Positions 62,417 through 64,000 of a DNA stretch of 64,000 nt are shown piece by piece (within the stretch, counting starts at the first letter, position 1; each line of letters begins with the position of its first letter). The stretch is taken from NCBI GenBank assembly GCA_904063045.1, contig CAJFCJ010000005.1, positions 3,749,689 to 3,813,688 on the forward strand, given 5' to 3'. The notes under the pieces were generated by a model, which saw nothing but the letters and a program-made list of their open reading frames with translations, had not been told where the DNA came from and made no database searches. The stretch comes from Dimorphilus gyrociliatus (taxonomy: Eukaryota; Annelida; Polychaeta; Dinophilidae). Position numbers and translations under genes: made by a program.

Positions 62417-62640
62417 TATAAATATATATATTTATATACAAAGTTGTACTGTATATGCTGTATATGAAGTATACAAGAATATACATATACACCGAGAGCG
62501 AGAGAGAGAGAGAGAGAGAGAGAGATAGAAATAGAGATAGAGATAGAGATATAGATAGACAGATATGGGAGAGAGAGAGAGAGACATGGTATGTATGTCA
62601 TGGCAAGTAAAAGTTATTTTCATCTATTCCTTCCATTCCT
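61594..62640. other. Intergenic between PGAM5 and GlyR-like B
   Basis: Upstream of PGAM5 and downstream of GlyR-like B. It contains a GA-rich block (about 61975-62150), a TA run (62385-62410) and a GA/GATA compound repeat (62495-62552). I see no gene. Confidence 0.55.
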
Positions 62641-64000
62641 CTAGACGAAAATGTAGGCTGTCCAGTAGACAATGTTAAAGGTGAGAAAGGCTAGTGGAAA
62701 GGCTTTTCTTGATATTTTATCGATCTTTCTGGCCTTTTGTCGACCATCCGGATCTCGGACGTAACCGCGCTTGTCCATTGCTTCGCGGAAATTGCGTCCG
62801 TTGTTGATAATGTTAATCTGTGAGGTTAAGAATAACAAACTACTTTTTCTCAATAATGGATTAATAGCTAATGGAGGTAGGTGGGTAAGAGAAAAATTGT
62901 GTTTACAAGAAAAGTGTTATAAAGAGAGGAAAACTGATTAAAACCTGTTCAAGTGCAATCTCCTCCTGATGTGTAGGTTGTGCTGCCGCTGCTGCATGAC
63001 CTGCTAACAATGCTCTTTTCCGGAACGTATTACGAGCTGATTGACGAATTTCCTTTCTTGAAAATACATTAACAACGGCAAATTCTAGAAGAGAAGCAAA
63101 AACGAAGATCAAACACATCGACATCCAAACGTCTATTGCTTTTATGTAGGAAACACGAGGAAGCTGCGACCTATTCCCCGTCGATTGTGTTGTCATCGTC
63201 AATACAGTAAGCAGGCCTATTGTTACTCTTGCCGGTATGGCGTCTATACTTATCCAAAACGCAACCCAGGAAAGAATTACGATGAGAACGCTTGGTATAT
63301 ACAATTGAATCATATAATAGCCGATATCCCTCTTAAGAACGAAGTTAACCGACAAACAAGGATAGGAACCAGTCGTATAGTTTTGGGAACAATCTTTTAG
63401 GAAGAACTTGACGAACCTAAACTGAGGTAAATCCAGCTGACCAGAATCCATTTCAACTGGATTATCCAGCCAGTCGTAAACTAAGGTGTCCGTTGTGTAT
63501 CCAACTGTTGTTGTTTATAAAGAGAGGAATCGAGATGAAGATATATTGATATATTGATATATATATATAAAATATGAGCAGATTGAGACATGAGAGATAG
63601 ATAGATGGATAGATAAATAGATGTATACACGGCAGAGAGAACAGAATTCGAAGATTGAAGGTAGAGCGATGCAAAAAAAAAAAAATTTATTGTTTATATT
63701 GATTGCCATAACAATATAGTTTAATATATACTGACAACTTTCGAACATCATGGGACAAGTTTGTGTGTCTAGAGGGTATTTGTGCAATTTCATCGGGCAG
63801 GAAAGCGTTGCGGTAATTCTGCAGTTTTTTAATCTCATTAGGATTTTATAAAGAGTATTGATCGTAATTCTTTTTTTCATTCTTTTTATTTTATCACCTA
63901 CTTACTTGGAAACATACCACAACATACCACTATTCTTTAGCGTCAGTAGCCTATTTGGAGTTGTTATATCGTGGTATTTAGCTAATTTTTCATTTCGAAA
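62641..64000 (-). CDS. Second glycine-receptor-like anion-selective subunit (GlyR-like B), cut by right edge
   Basis: Exons in transcript order: 64000-63906 (partial), 63818-63736, 63504-62945, 62817-62641 (stop). The visible part starts inside the ligand-binding domain (FRNEK...LWYVSK, equivalent to exon 5 of GlyR-like A). The Cys-loop CPMKLHKYPLDTQTC, loop B ESFGYTTDTLVYDW and the second cysteine pair CSQNYTTGSYPC follow. TM1, then PAR, then TM2 VLTMTTQSTG, TM3, an Ala/Gln-rich intracellular loop (GHAAAAAQP) and TM4 complete it. Exon sizes and phases match GlyR-like A (the 83-nt Cys-loop exon is identical in length), except that A has one extra 60-nt loop exon. The donor at 62945 (CAG/GTTTTA) is weak. 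A and B could co-assemble; that is inference. Confidence 0.93.

Noticed and set aside
1-64000. tRNA, rRNA, CRISPR, viral or transposase genes
   Set aside because: I looked for tRNA B-box-like motifs, reverse transcriptase or transposase signatures and long terminal or terminal inverted repeats, and found none I could support by eye; a covariance-model and repeat-library search would be decisive.

Overview
This window is nuclear DNA of an animal, almost certainly an invertebrate bilaterian. It is AT-rich, full of TA, GA/CT and tetranucleotide microsatellites, and its genes are split by many short GT-AG introns. The gene set is metazoan: a COG6 Golgi-tethering subunit, glycine-receptor-like anion channels, a GnRH/AKH-type peptide GPCR, bHLH factors of the Mist1/dimmed and Hey families, PGAM5, and guanylate cyclases with an N-terminal NIT (nitrate/nitrite-sensing) domain. 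From established knowledge, NIT-domain cyclases occur in placozoans and in the annelid Platynereis and are absent from vertebrates. That fits a lophotrochozoan or an invertebrate deuterostome; the sequence alone does not decide.

Layout, left to right: (1) 1-1401 (+), C-terminal part of COG6, cut by the left edge. (2) 3.7-11.5 kb (+), a complete nine-position glycine-receptor-like subunit with a duplicated, apparently mutually exclusive ligand-binding exon (5a/5b). (3) 13.9-16.5 kb and 17.2-20.6 kb (-), two NIT-domain guanylate cyclases in tandem. (4) 24.4-28.1 kb (-), a seven-exon GnRH/AKH/corazonin-superfamily GPCR. (5) 29.3-30.3 kb (-), an intronless protein of nine degenerate repeats that I do not recognise. 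(6) 30.3-43.0 kb, gene-poor, with one weak exon candidate and an orphan promoter-like island near 40.1 kb. (7) 43.1 kb (-), a Mist1/dimmed bHLH gene, probably with a non-coding first exon and promoter near 48.0-48.15 kb. (8) 53.5-54.8 kb (-), a complete four-exon Hey gene ending in YRPW. (9) 58.9-60.2 kb (+), a divergent pentameric channel subunit without the Cys-loop cysteines. (10) 60.5-61.6 kb (-), PGAM5, tail-to-tail with it. (11) 62.6-64.0 kb (-), a second glycine-receptor-like subunit running off the right edge.

All complete multi-exon models were joined by hand from splice sites and reading frame. Each gives a coding length divisible by three with compatible exon phases: GlyR-like A 472 aa, NIT-GC A 654 aa, NIT-GC B 660 aa, GPCR 390 aa, Hey 236 aa, divergent channel 395 aa, PGAM5 261 aa. 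The genes look like a neural/secretory assortment rather than one pathway; shared function is only evident within the two cyclases and among the channel subunits. The most notable observations are the 239-nt/239-nt duplicated exon pair whose phases force use of exactly one copy, and the cyclase pair in which one paralogue has lost the catalytic arginine and lacks four introns that the other has at exactly matching coding positions.
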